Positions 44,061-51,512 of a stretch of 62,674 bases of DNA are shown here, piece by piece. The first letter of the stretch is position 1; every line of letters begins with the position of its first letter. The notes beneath the pieces are model-generated. The model was not told the DNA's origin and did not search any database. It was given only the letters and a program-made list of their open reading frames with translations. The stretch is from Sinomonas sp. ASV322 (GTDB lineage: Bacteria; Actinomycetota; Actinomycetes; Actinomycetales; Micrococcaceae): contig NZ_JAVFJJ010000020.1 of NCBI RefSeq assembly GCF_030908245.1, positions 1-62,674 of the forward strand, in the 5' to 3' direction. Made by a program: the position numbers and the translations under genes.

Positions 44061-44114
44061 CAGGCTACGCCCGGGGGCCGGGGGATCCGAGCCCGGAGCC
44101 CCAATTCGGAATCG

Positions 44115-44351
44115 CTATCGGTTCCCCAAGTCATCCGCGACCTGGCGCAGGTCTTGGACCCATCCGGACGAGCGGTTGGCGGTCGGCGATGCAGCCTCAA
44201 AGTTCAGGAGTGCATCCGCGATGGAGTCGAGGGCGATCGAGAGGTTTGCCTTCACTGCGCTGTAGCCTTCCTCGGACCGCGGATCGGCGGATTCAACGGC
44301 CAGAAGCTCCGCTCCGGCCCTCAAGATCAGCGAGGCTTCGAATTCATTCAC
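44115..44351 (-). CDS. Small helical protein
   Basis: Protein of 78 aa from GTG 44351, with AAGGAGGCCAGGC upstream; it overlaps the previous gene's end by 8 bases, so translation is probably coupled. Sequence NEFEASLILRAGAELLAVES and LSIALDSIADALLNFEAASP suggests a helical bundle. Unknown function; possible small partner of the upstream protein. Confidence 0.6.
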   Translation of the reverse strand: MNEFEASLILRAGAELLAVESADPRSEEGYSAVKANLSIALDSIADALLNFEAASPTANRSSGWVQDLRQVADDLGNR

Positions 44352-44829
44352 GCCTGGCCTCCTTGGGGGGTGCGTCGCGGGAGCTCGCCTTCCGAGCCGC
44401 GGCATAGGCCGTGGTGATCGCTGGGCCTGTGGCCTGGAAGACGGTGGCGCCGCCGGGCATGACCATATAGGCGAGAAATTCCTCGTCGAAAGTGACGATC
44501 CCTTTGGCGACGGCATCGAGTTTTGCCCGAATCAGCACGGCCAGCTGCCACCAGTTCTTGCGCGCCGCCTCTTGCATGGTCTTGGATTCGTGGCCGGTGC
44601 TGTGCGGCTGCAGCGGATCGTATTCCGGTTCCAGCCGAGAATCAGCCGATCCGGGCTGCGACAGAACCAGACGAAACTGGCGGTCGCCGGCGGAGAAGGC
44701 AATCGCGGCCTTGCCCTGTTCTGAAGCGAGACGGAATCCCGAGGCCCCGGATTCGACAAGCATCTCCTGGATTTCCGCCTGGAGTGCGGAGCAGCTCATG
44801 GAAGCGCCCCGCACATAGTTGCTTCTCAT
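44344..44829 (-). CDS. Hypothetical protein
   Basis: Protein of 161 aa (ATG 44829; ATG 44799 is an alternative). SALQAEIQEMLVESGASGFR, QFRLVLSQPGSADSRLEPEY and FDEEFLAYMVMPGGATVFQA are visible. Overlaps the next small gene. The two-gene, translationally coupled layout is reminiscent of toxin-antitoxin or effector-partner pairs but no family was recognised. Confidence 0.6.
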   Translation of the reverse strand: MRSNYVRGASMSCSALQAEIQEMLVESGASGFRLASEQGKAAIAFSAGDRQFRLVLSQPGSADSRLEPEYDPLQPHSTGHESKTMQEAARKNWWQLAVLIRAKLDAVAKGIVTFDEEFLAYMVMPGGATVFQATGPAITTAYAAARKASSRDAPPKEARRE

Positions 44830-45025
44830 AGCTCAGAGTACGCCTGGCGCGGTCAAGCGGGCGCTCGGCGCCGAGTCGCCAGATGGTCCGCTGTGCCCGC
44901 CGGCCAAAGGCAGCTCCGGCCTCCAGCGCATCCGGTTCGGCACCGCGCTGACGTGCGGACTGCTCGATCGATGCTCTGGGCCGGGCTCCTCTGGGGAGGG
45001 TGACGCCGTGACCTGAGCCAGGCCA

Positions 45026-46135
45026 TCATGCGCGCCGGTATCGGGCGGTGATGGGGCACTCGAAGGGATCGCGCGCCGCGAGTCCGACCCTGTTCAGGTA
45101 GCCGACGACGATGCCATAGGAGCGCCAGATGCTCGTTTCCGTGTACGGGACGTCTAGCCTTGCGCACTGCTCGCGCACGATCCCGCGGGTTCTCGCCAGA
45201 TGGGGTCGGGGCATGCTCGGGAAAAGGTGATGCTCGATCTGGTAGTTCAGGCCACCCATGAGCCACGTGGCCCACCAGCCGCCCGAGATGTTCCGGGACG
45301 TGCGCACCTGCTTGGAGAAGAAGTCGAGCTTCGCGTCCCGGGCGATCACGGGCATGCCCTTGTGATTCGGGGCGAAGGTGGCACCCATGTAGAGGCCGAA
45401 CACTCCGAGCTGGACCCCGAGGAACGCAAACCCCATTCCGGGCGGGAGCAGCAGGAAGAGCGGAAGAAGGACGACGGCGAAGCGCAGCGCGAGCAGGCTC
45501 AGCTCAGCCCAGCGGCCCTTGACAGGTCCACGCGAGAACAGATGGCGGAAGCTGAGGTAGTGCAGGTTGAGGCCCTCGAGGGTCAGCAGTGGGAAGAACA
45601 GCCATCCTTGGCGGCGGGTGATCACGGCACGGATGCCTCTGGCCTTTGCTGCGTCTTCTTCGAGGAAGGAGATCGTGTCGATTTCGATGTCTGGGTCGCG
45701 GCCGACTCTGTTCGGGTTCGCGTGGTGGCGGCTGTGCTTGGAGTCCCACCACGAGTAGCTCATTCCCGCGGCGGCGCCGAGAAACCGCGCAAGGAGGTCG
45801 TTCGCGGGCCCCGTTGTGAGGATCTGCCGATGCCCGGCCTCATGCGCCATGAAGGCCACCTGGGTGAACAGGATGCCGAGGGCTGCGGCGATCAGAAGTT
45901 GGAACCAACTGTGCCCAAGCAGGATCGATCCGGCGACGCAGCCGGCGAGCCCCGCCACGAGGACACCGCCGACGAGCGCGTAGAACCATGGGGTCCGGCG
46001 CAGCAGGCCCTTCTCGCGGATCGTCTGGGACAGCTGGAGGTACGCCTTGGTCAGGGGAGGGAACGTCTCCTCGCCCGCGTAGACCTGACGGCCGGGAGTG
46101 ATTGGGAGTGCGGGGCTGGACAGCGTCGTGATCAG
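45026..46135 (-). CDS. Fatty acid desaturase (membrane di-iron type)
   Basis: About 369 aa if translated from 46135. All three His boxes are present: HEAGH, HSRHH (SKHSRHHANP) and HHLFP (QIEHHLFPSMPRPH), with four membrane helices. Actinobacterial DesA-like enzymes put double bonds in phospholipid acyl chains, often in cold adaptation. The first ATG/GTG in frame (45958) would remove a clearly coding 59-codon stretch (YAGEETFPPLTKAYLQLSQT). No ATG, GTG or TTG precedes it before the coding signal fades, so the true start is uncertain; CTG 46135 is a placeholder. Next to a cold-shock gene. Confidence 0.88.
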   Translation of the reverse strand: MITTLSSPALPITPGRQVYAGEETFPPLTKAYLQLSQTIREKGLLRRTPWFYALVGGVLVAGLAGCVAGSILLGHSWFQLLIAAALGILFTQVAFMAHEAGHRQILTTGPANDLLARFLGAAAGMSYSWWDSKHSRHHANPNRVGRDPDIEIDTISFLEEDAAKARGIRAVITRRQGWLFFPLLTLEGLNLHYLSFRHLFSRGPVKGRWAELSLLALRFAVVLLPLFLLLPPGMGFAFLGVQLGVFGLYMGATFAPNHKGMPVIARDAKLDFFSKQVRTSRNISGGWWATWLMGGLNYQIEHHLFPSMPRPHLARTRGIVREQCARLDVPYTETSIWRSYGIVVGYLNRVGLAARDPFECPITARYRRA

Positions 46136-46186
46136 AGCACCGTTTTCAGAATAGGCGCCCAGGGCGCGGTCGGGGGGCGGCGGTGT

Positions 46187-46225
46187 CCGTGCGGGCAGGT
46201 GGCAGGACGCGACCTGCCCGCACGG
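46187..46225 (-). terminator. Hairpin after the cold-shock gene
   Basis: Arms 46187-46200 and 46212-46225 pair perfectly over 14 bp with an 11-base loop. It starts 10 bases after the csp stop on the minus strand. No T tract follows. Confidence 0.75.
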
Positions 46226-46234
46226 CTCTATGAA

Positions 46235-46438
46235 TCAGAGAGGACGAATGTTCGCCGCTTGCGGGCCCTTGGGGCCGCGCTCGGCGTCGTACTCGACCTT
46301 CTGGCCATCTTCGAGGGAACGGTAGCCCTGCGTCGCGATCGCGCTGTAGTGGGCGAAAACGTCGGGAGTGCCGTCGCTGGGCTCGATGAACCCGAAGCCC
46401 TTCTCGGAGTTGAACCATTTGACGGTGCCAGTGGCCAT
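46235..46438 (-). CDS. Cold-shock protein
   Basis: Protein of 67 aa, the normal CspA size. RNP1 KGFGFIEP and RNP2-like DVFAHYSAI motifs, start [12 protein letters not shown]. Start ATG 46438 has AGAAGGAAAACGAC upstream. A nucleic-acid chaperone, likely highly expressed; about 200 bases upstream are free of genes and could hold a cold-responsive leader. Confidence 0.95.
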   Translation of the reverse strand: MATGTVKWFNSEKGFGFIEPSDGTPDVFAHYSAIATQGYRSLEDGQKVEYDAERGPKGPQAANIRPL

Positions 46439-46990
46439 GTCGTTTTCCTTCTGGTGGGGTGGGCCGCTGAACGACCGCGGTGAACCGTGCCGACGGCGCC
46501 GGCGCGGACAGGAGTGGGGTGGATGAGCGAGCTGAGTGTGCGGGGGCGTCCTCGATGAGAGGGCCGGGGCGGGCTCTGAGAGCCGCTGTGCAAGAGACAT
46601 GGCGTGGCCTTGGGCTGTGACGCCCCTTCAGCTACAGAACCTTGCATTATGCAGCGGCGACCGCCGGAGGTCTCGAGGTAGACAGCTGCAGAGAATATGC
46701 GAGGCATTCGAATCGTTTGCCTCAGCCGGACGACCATCTGGGCAGTCCGCGTTCGTTCAACTCTACACGATCCGGCCAAAGGGCTACGCCGGAGGGTTGG
46801 GTGGGAGCCTCGTCTTCCAGATCCCCACTGCCGTCGAACGCGGCCGACATTGCCTCGACCTCCGAACGGCGAGGAACCCAGTCTCTCCGTTCAGGCTACG
46901 CCAGGAGCTGCCGTGGGGAACCCACATCCGGGTTGGGCGGGAGGCTTGCAAGGGGCGGACGGCGGGCGGCACCACGCTGGCCGTGAAGCG
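46439..46990. other. Region upstream of csp with an exporter-leader remnant
   Basis: No gene is supported over these 550 bases. 46439-46640 is probably the csp leader and promoter (a CATAAT box lies near 46650 on the minus strand). 46830-46905 holds the decayed exporter start described separately. The short ORFs here do not resemble proteins. Confidence 0.5.
46830..46905 (-). pseudogene. Second remnant of a DHA2 exporter gene start
   Basis: On the minus strand ATG 46850 opens MSAAFDGS (intact gene: MSAAFDAS). Upstream the bases CTCGACCTCCGAACGGCGAGG and the conserved inverted repeat at 46865-46891 match the exporter leader at 44019-44070, continuing into CAGGCTACGCC. The body diverges within eight codons. 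Confidence 0.7.
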
Positions 46991-47362
46991 TTAGTTCCTG
47001 CCTGAACTGGACGGATCCAACGCCTGATTCTTCGGCCCCCTACGGAATTCACTAACTACGTAGCAAATTGCGGGAACAGGGAGAAGAGATGTGAGAATTA
47101 TGGCCAACAGCATCCGCTTCCGACCTTGAACCCATAATCTCACACCGAGGAGAATCACTGACACTGAAGCGGCACCCCTGAATATCCGCAAATTCAGGGA
47201 CAGATTATCGGACGGCGGGAGACCCTCCGTGATGAACTTCCGCACCATCTCAGCGTAATCCGGAATCACGAAGATGAGTGAGACTAGGTAGCCCACCAGC
47301 GACGACGCAATCAACCACAGCCATATGCGGCTCTTTGATTTCTGAGCCGCGTCTGACAGCAT
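46991..47362 (-). CDS. Membrane protein of unknown function
   Basis: Protein of 123 aa from ATG 47362 (MLSDAAQKSKSRIWLWLIAS); the ORF can begin at 47434 but that would overlap the preceding gene. About four membrane segments, ending VVSEFRRGPK. Last of three small membrane-protein genes on the minus strand. AT-richer than core genes. Confidence 0.55.
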   Translation of the reverse strand: MLSDAAQKSKSRIWLWLIASSLVGYLVSLIFVIPDYAEMVRKFITEGLPPSDNLSLNLRIFRGAASVSVILLGVRLWVQGRKRMLLAIILTSLLPVPAICYVVSEFRRGPKNQALDPSSSGRN

Positions 47363-47408
47363 TGCTGTCAGCCAAACCTTCAAGCGAATCAAAAGCAAGG
47401 CTGTTTCC

Positions 47409-47855
47409 TTACACGCGAGAGACGTTGGTCTCAATGATGGCGGCTATAGTTAGCAGAACAATCGCGACCAGGTTTGTCAGCAGGAATGCTGACAGAGAAC
47501 CCAATGGATGGGCGCCACCGAGGCTCCCTTGCCTGAATTCGCGCCTAAGCTGACTGACACCTGCTGCCGCCAGAAGGTACGCCGCAATCTCCGGTGCAAA
47601 ATGAGGCGCAATGCCGGACAGAATGCTGGACCATACACCTTCGCGCGCAGCGGATCCAACCGCCAGACCTACCGATAGCCCATTGATCGTCACGACAGCG
47701 CCGGTCCAATACACTCCTGCAATGACCCCGACGTCCAGGATTGCCAAGACAATCAGGTTGTGAACCAATAATGAATCGAATTGGATATCATTCGTAGGAT
47801 TAATGGGCTCCCGCATCGTGAGCGCAACGACCCCCGACGATACTGCGGCGCCCAT
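47409..47855 (-). CDS. SpoIIM-like (stage II sporulation protein M family) membrane protein
   Basis: 148 aa from ATG 47855. Four to five helices with VVTINGLSVGLAVGSAAREG and SGIAPHFAPEIAAYLLAAAG, the pattern of SpoIIM/DUF95 proteins (family form: PHGxxELxAIxxAGAAG). Coding potential continues upstream in frame (LALDRQLSRIRGLAKSSARF) to the previous gene's stop region without an ATG, GTG or TTG, so the N-terminus is uncertain or was cut. Role in actinobacteria unknown; often linked to membrane remodelling. Confidence 0.6.
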   Translation of the reverse strand: MGAAVSSGVVALTMREPINPTNDIQFDSLLVHNLIVLAILDVGVIAGVYWTGAVVTINGLSVGLAVGSAAREGVWSSILSGIAPHFAPEIAAYLLAAAGVSQLRREFRQGSLGGAHPLGSLSAFLLTNLVAIVLLTIAAIIETNVSRV

Positions 47856-47923
47856 GTACAGAAGCGCGAACCTTGCTGACGATTTAGCGAGCCCACGGAT
47901 CCTGGACAGCTGGCGGTCCAGAG

Positions 47924-48253
47924 CTAGTTGGCTGCAGCAGCGCTTGGGCCAAATTCCTGAATGTAGAAGGCAACAAGATCAAGGAGCCAGGAGTCGCGGG
48001 GCAAAATCCAGGAGACCCTGCCCCAAAACAGGATCATCGCAACGAGCCACGCAGCAAACGACTGGCTCATGCCAAAGCGCGCGGCAAGGTTATGGGTAGC
48101 GGCATTTGAAAGCGTGGTCATGACGAAAACGCATGGGATCGCCAGCACGGCGACCGCGCGAATGTATCGGTCACCCACCCAAGACATACCGGGTGACTTC
48201 ACAGCTTCCCCCTTCAAGGAGGGCTCGGGTGAGGAGATTGGTGCGAGTGCCAT
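47924..48253 (-). CDS. Small membrane protein
   Basis: Protein of 109 aa from ATG 48253. Two to three hydrophobic segments (AVAVLAIPCVFVMTTL and FAAWLVAMILFWGRVSWILP). It ends SAAAAN. First of the three-gene membrane islet; spaced TTAGGC repeats lie about 220 bases upstream. No family recognised. Confidence 0.55.
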   Translation of the reverse strand: MALAPISSPEPSLKGEAVKSPGMSWVGDRYIRAVAVLAIPCVFVMTTLSNAATHNLAARFGMSQSFAAWLVAMILFWGRVSWILPRDSWLLDLVAFYIQEFGPSAAAAN

Positions 48254-48472
48254 GAGGCCTCCTTGTTCTAGTTCCCCGTTGATAGCTGATTCGGCTCTTC
48301 AAGCAGCTAAGCGTGCATGCGCAATCGCGACCGACCAAACATGCAGAGCCTCGCAGTCGGCGCCGACCTACGGTCCCGATGGTTCGCTTGGCCCGCAAGA
48401 CGCCGCCTGTTCCTTCATCGAAGCGACGATCTGTCGAGCTGTCAAGCATCGCTTGGTGACATTTGAACTAAA

Positions 48473-48546
48473 GTTAGGCATTTCTTAGGCACGTTGCCCC
48501 TACTCGCCCGGAATGACGGGCATCTGAGCGAGCAAAGTTAGGCACC
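48473..48546. repeat. Spaced TTAGGC repeats (second copy)
   Basis: GTTAGGCATTTCTTAGGCA (48473-48491), then TTAGGCACC (48538-48546); near copy of 38916-38947. Between them lies an imperfect GCCCGG...CGGGC hairpin (about 48505-48521). Confidence 0.6.
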
Positions 48547-48554
48547 ATCCGTCG

Positions 48555-48641
48555 GACCGCGCTGCCCGGACACCCGAGTGGCGGGACAGCCCGGCGTAGC
48601 CTTGCGCGCGGGCATCTCATCCGACACGGGCATTCGGTGAA
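48555..48641 (+). pseudogene. 3' remnant of the carboxypeptidase-regulatory-like lipoprotein gene
   Basis: The plus strand encodes PRCPDTRVAGQPGVALRAGI, then SSDTGIR and TGA. The intact lipoprotein at 51820-52365 ends PRCPETRVAVQPGVAVRADI, SCDTGIR, stop. About 85 bases are shared, including the stop codon and GTGAAG after it. It sits right upstream of the tyrS leader. Confidence 0.85.
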
Positions 48642-48853
48642 GTGGGGCTGGTATGGTCGACCTGTGATTGCGCGTCTGTTCGTGTATCCGCCGGCTCTGG
48701 GGAGAGCCGGCGTGATGTAGCGCGCCACTTTTTCGCTCGAGCCAGAGCCTCAGGCGGGGATCCTTCGGATCCTCGCCTTTCTTGTTCCCTACGGGAGGTC
48801 CTGGCCCAACGCAAGTGTCCTCCCGAAGCCCACCTTGAAAGGACGTTGTCGGG
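48642..48853 (+). promoter_or_regulatory. tyrS leader with stacked hairpins, probable attenuator
   Basis: Three hairpins precede tyrS. First, 48690-48711: 9-bp perfect stem, GGGG loop. Second, a terminator (listed separately). Third, CGGGAGG (48792-48798) pairing with CCTCCCG (48819-48825). The order anti-structure, terminator, then RBS suggests conditional read-through. No T-box consensus (GGTGGNACCGCG) was found. Confidence 0.55.
48752..48786 (+). terminator. Intrinsic terminator inside the tyrS leader
   Basis: Arms 48752-48763 and 48767-48778 form a 12-bp stem (one G-U pair) with a TTC loop, followed by TTTCTTGTT. It is 68 bases before the tyrS start codon and would stop transcription unless the leader refolds. 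Confidence 0.75.
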
Positions 48854-50056
48854 ATGACAGATGTGGATGCAGTACTTGCGCCAATGTGGCGCACGATCGA
48901 CCGAGTTGTCGGGGAAGGAGATCTCCGGAAGATGTTGGCCTCGGGTCGGCAGCTTCGGATCAAGTACGGGGTCGACTGCACCGCCCCAGACCTTCATTTG
49001 GGCCACGCGGTGAATCTGTGGCTCATGCGGCATCTGCAAGACCATGGGCACCGGGTCCTGTTCCTGCTCGGGGATCTGACAACACGAGTCGGCGACCCGA
49101 CGGGCAAGAGCCAGACTAGGCCAGTGCTCTCTCCAGAGGAGATCGAGGCGAACGCGGCCGCTTTCCTCGGGCAGGTTGGCCTTGTGCTGAATACGAACCC
49201 GTCCGTGTTCGAAGTACGTCGGAACTCGGAATGGTACGACCGGATGTCGGTCGCGGAGATGCTGAGCCTTTTCAGCATGACCACTCATGCGCAGCTGATG
49301 GAGCGGGACATGTTCCGCCAGCGGGAGGCCGAGGGACGCGAGATCGCCTTCCACGAACTCGCCTACCCCGTACTGCAGGGCTACGACAGCGTCGCTCTGG
49401 AAAGTGATCTGACAATCGTGGGGTCCGATCAGCTCTTCAACGAGCTCATGGGCCGCACTCTCCAGCAGCGCCACGGCAGGGACGGTCAGGTCGTTGTCAC
49501 GACACGCATCACCCCAGGGCTCGACGGCGGGCCGAAACAGTCGAAGTCGCTCGGGAACTACGTTGCCCTGACCGACTCGCCCGGGGAGAAGTTCGGCAAG
49601 ATCATGAGTCTGCCCGACCATCTCGTCAGCGAATGGGCACAAGCGTACTCAGAGTTGTCTGACGACGCGGTCGAGGCGCTCAAGGAGGCAGCAACAGCTG
49701 GCGGCGCCGCTGCCCGTGACGCGAAACTCGACCTTGCCGAAGCGATAGTGTGGCGCTACCACGGAAACGGTGAGGCACGCCTCCAGCGCGATTCGTTTCT
49801 TGCCGTGTTCTCGGACCGGGCAGTTCCCACGGACATCCCGGAACTCGCCATCCCACAGCATCCGCTCACCGTCTTGGAGCTGGTGGCGCTGGCCCAGCCA
49901 GCTCTGAGCATCACCGCTGCCCGGCGGCTCGTCGCGGAGGGCGCAGTCCGGCTCGACGGGGACCGGCTTTCTGACCCCCAAGACGCCATCAACCCCACCT
50001 CTGGAGCAGTCCTGCGTATCGGAAAGCGATACTGGCTACGCCTGGTCCGGGGATAG
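48854..50056 (+). CDS. tyrS: Tyrosyl-tRNA synthetase (TyrZ/TyrS2-like)
   Basis: Protein of 400 aa. Class I signature LHLGH at 47-51 and KQSKS (for KMSKS) at 228-232. VGSDQLFNELMGRTLQ and YPVLQGYDS are conserved tyrosine/tRNA-site blocks. A C-terminal S4-like RNA-binding domain (ITAARRLVAEGAVRLDGDRL) ends the chain. The style (DCTAPDLHLGHAVNLWLMRH, GDPTGKSQTRP) fits the TyrZ group rather than the housekeeping TyrS usual in actinobacteria, so it is probably a second enzyme. Start ATG 48854 has AAAGGACG upstream. Confidence 0.93.
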   Translation: MTDVDAVLAPMWRTIDRVVGEGDLRKMLASGRQLRIKYGVDCTAPDLHLGHAVNLWLMRHLQDHGHRVLFLLGDLTTRVGDPTGKSQTRPVLSPEEIEANAAAFLGQVGLVLNTNPSVFEVRRNSEWYDRMSVAEMLSLFSMTTHAQLMERDMFRQREAEGREIAFHELAYPVLQGYDSVALESDLTIVGSDQLFNELMGRTLQQRHGRDGQVVVTTRITPGLDGGPKQSKSLGNYVALTDSPGEKFGKIMSLPDHLVSEWAQAYSELSDDAVEALKEAATAGGAAARDAKLDLAEAIVWRYHGNGEARLQRDSFLAVFSDRAVPTDIPELAIPQHPLTVLELVALAQPALSITAARRLVAEGAVRLDGDRLSDPQDAINPTSGAVLRIGKRYWLRLVRG

Positions 50057-50060
50057 CCGA

Positions 50061-50092
50061 GTATCCCTCACCGGCTGTCAGGTGAGGGATAC
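50061..50092 (+). terminator. tyrS terminator
   Basis: GTATCCCTCACC (50061-50072) and GGTGAGGGATAC (50081-50092) form a perfect 12-bp stem with an 8-base loop, followed by CCTTCTTC, four bases after the tyrS stop. Confidence 0.88.
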
Positions 50093-50232
50093 CCTTCTTC
50101 GTCGGCCGGACTCGCAGGTCAACCTCGGCAACCTCAGCGCCGGGCTTCGAGGACCATCATCTTCCGGCCTTGCCAAACCCGCGATTCCCGAACGCCGGCC
50201 GCACGGATGCGGGTGCTGGCCAGCTGACCGAT

Positions 50233-50661
50233 TCAGGCGTAGAAGCCTGAAACAACCCGCTCAATGAGAGTCCGCGACGCGAGCGGATCAGATCCGGAAC
50301 GGGGTGCAGTGTTCAGAGCCTCCCTCAAAGCGATGAGGAAGGAATCGGGCGAGTCCCAACCGTCAGGGATGCGGAGGAACCATCGACACTGGCGGGGTCG
50401 AGGAGGCATCCCAGCGTCAACGAGAACCTCGTCGATGGAGTCGTCAATGATCTTCTGATCTCGCTCGCCGCGTCGCTCCTCGTAGACCTCAACAAATTCA
50501 CCCCGTTGGGTTGTAACTCGCACGAGACGTCCTTGTTCGACGCCTGGTGCGCGACGCAGATTTCGCGCACCTGCCGCCCAGGCGATGAGAGCGTCCCACG
50601 CGGTCTCTTCAAGTTGGACCCAGTGCCCATCTGGTTCGGCAATCTCCACGTCATCCCACAT
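50233..50661 (-). CDS. Hypothetical protein
   Basis: Protein of 142 aa from ATG 50661, with GGAGGAGGCAGGCG upstream. Acidic and soluble: MWDDVEIAEPDGHWVQLEET, LVRVTTQRGEFVEVYEERRG, FLRIPDGWDSPDSFLIALRE. Its size and composition resemble immunity-type proteins but no toxin is adjacent. Convergent with tyrS. Confidence 0.6.
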   Translation of the reverse strand: MWDDVEIAEPDGHWVQLEETAWDALIAWAAGARNLRRAPGVEQGRLVRVTTQRGEFVEVYEERRGERDQKIIDDSIDEVLVDAGMPPRPRQCRWFLRIPDGWDSPDSFLIALREALNTAPRSGSDPLASRTLIERVVSGFYA

Positions 50662-50791
50662 CGCCTGCCTCCTCCGCCACGGGCCGGACGGGCCAACCGG
50701 GGAGCGGCCGGCCCATGGACACGCTCCGATCATGGAAGGCAATAGTTGTCCGATTCAAAACAGCTGAGCCACGCCCTTTCGTTCCGGCCAC

Positions 50792-50986
50792 CTATGACCG
50801 CCGCCCTCGCAGAACGCGAACCGTGGAATATAACAAGAGAGCTTCCCACAGGCCCAGCAATGCCCAGGCAGGCCAAGACCAGGCAGGTAATTCCCCCTTG
50901 ATGACCAGGCCCGCCGCCACGAGTATGAGCGCGCACTGCTGAACGATAAGGACAACCGGACGATCGGTGCGCCTGCTCTGAGCCAT
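50792..50986 (-). CDS. Small two-helix membrane protein
   Basis: Protein of 64 aa from ATG 50986, behind TAGGAGGAATGTG. A polar start (MAQSRRTDRP) leads into two helices (LIVQQCALILVAAGLVI and WALLGLWEALLLYSTV) and an RGRRS tail. It follows the 41-residue ORF by 10 bases. Function unknown. Confidence 0.65.
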   Translation of the reverse strand: MAQSRRTDRPVVLIVQQCALILVAAGLVIKGELPAWSWPAWALLGLWEALLLYSTVRVLRGRRS

Positions 50987-50996
50987 CACATTCCTC

Positions 50997-51122
50997 CTAG
51001 GGACAGCTGACAACCACGCCGTAAGCCGACGCAAGAACACCAATGCCGTGCCGCGCCCAGCCAATTGCACCAACCAGTAGGATCGCAGTGGCCGCCACGA
51101 TCGCGAGCAATCGCTTGCACAT
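50997..51122 (-). CDS. 41-residue membrane or secreted microprotein
   Basis: ATG 51122 follows GGAGGGGGATGGAATC, a strong ribosome site. The peptide opens MCKRLLAIVAATAILLVGAI and ends GVVVSCP. It has one N-terminal hydrophobic helix and may be exported or anchored. It is translationally close to the next small gene. Too short for standard ORF thresholds. Confidence 0.55.
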   Translation of the reverse strand: MCKRLLAIVAATAILLVGAIGWARHGIGVLASAYGVVVSCP

Positions 51123-51219
51123 GATTCCATCCCCCTCCGGATGCGTTGGGTGTCCTGACTAACCGAATCCAGTACGGCAGGTCAACACTTAGACGCTTCG
51201 GAGGGCAGATGGCAGAAAA

Positions 51220-51393
51220 TTAGGTGGTGGCGTCCGCAGATTTACGTGGTCCCTCCCCTTGAAACTCAGTGGTCGAGCCCGGATATAATGCGTCCGCCTC
51301 AGCGCGTACGGAAGCCGATATCTCCGTATCCAGCTCGCTCTCGTGACATTCGTACGTACAGAGCGACATCGAATGTGTCCTCACGGTGGGCAT
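51220..51393 (-). CDS. Short hypothetical ORF
   Basis: 57 residues from ATG 51393, preceded by GGGGGGAG and eight bases. Reads SMSLCTYECHESELDTEISA, then an acidic helix and a charged tail. Two Cys close together. Only the ribosome site and composition support it. Confidence 0.4.
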   Translation of the reverse strand: MPTVRTHSMSLCTYECHESELDTEISASVRAEADALYPGSTTEFQGEGPRKSADATT

Positions 51394-51512
51394 AAATTTG
51401 ACTCCCCCCGATCCTTCCATAAGGGAAGAGATTCAGCACGCGCCGCATCAGTGGCGGCATTCACAGCCCAAGCGTGTTAGCCTGCGAATACGCACACCGG
51501 GGGGAGCATGAA

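Noticed and set aside
46784-46975. Short ORFs in 46.6-47.0 kb on both strands
   Set aside because: They run across the decayed exporter leader and lack protein-like composition.
48635-48720. Leader peptide from GTG 48635 containing two Tyr and two Trp codons
   Set aside because: Its start lies in the duplicated lipoprotein tail around the old stop codon, and there is no ribosome site; the residues look incidental.
48642-48853. T-box riboswitch before tyrS
   Set aside because: The conserved GGTGGNACCGCG T-box and a recognisable specifier loop are absent; only terminator-like hairpins are visible.
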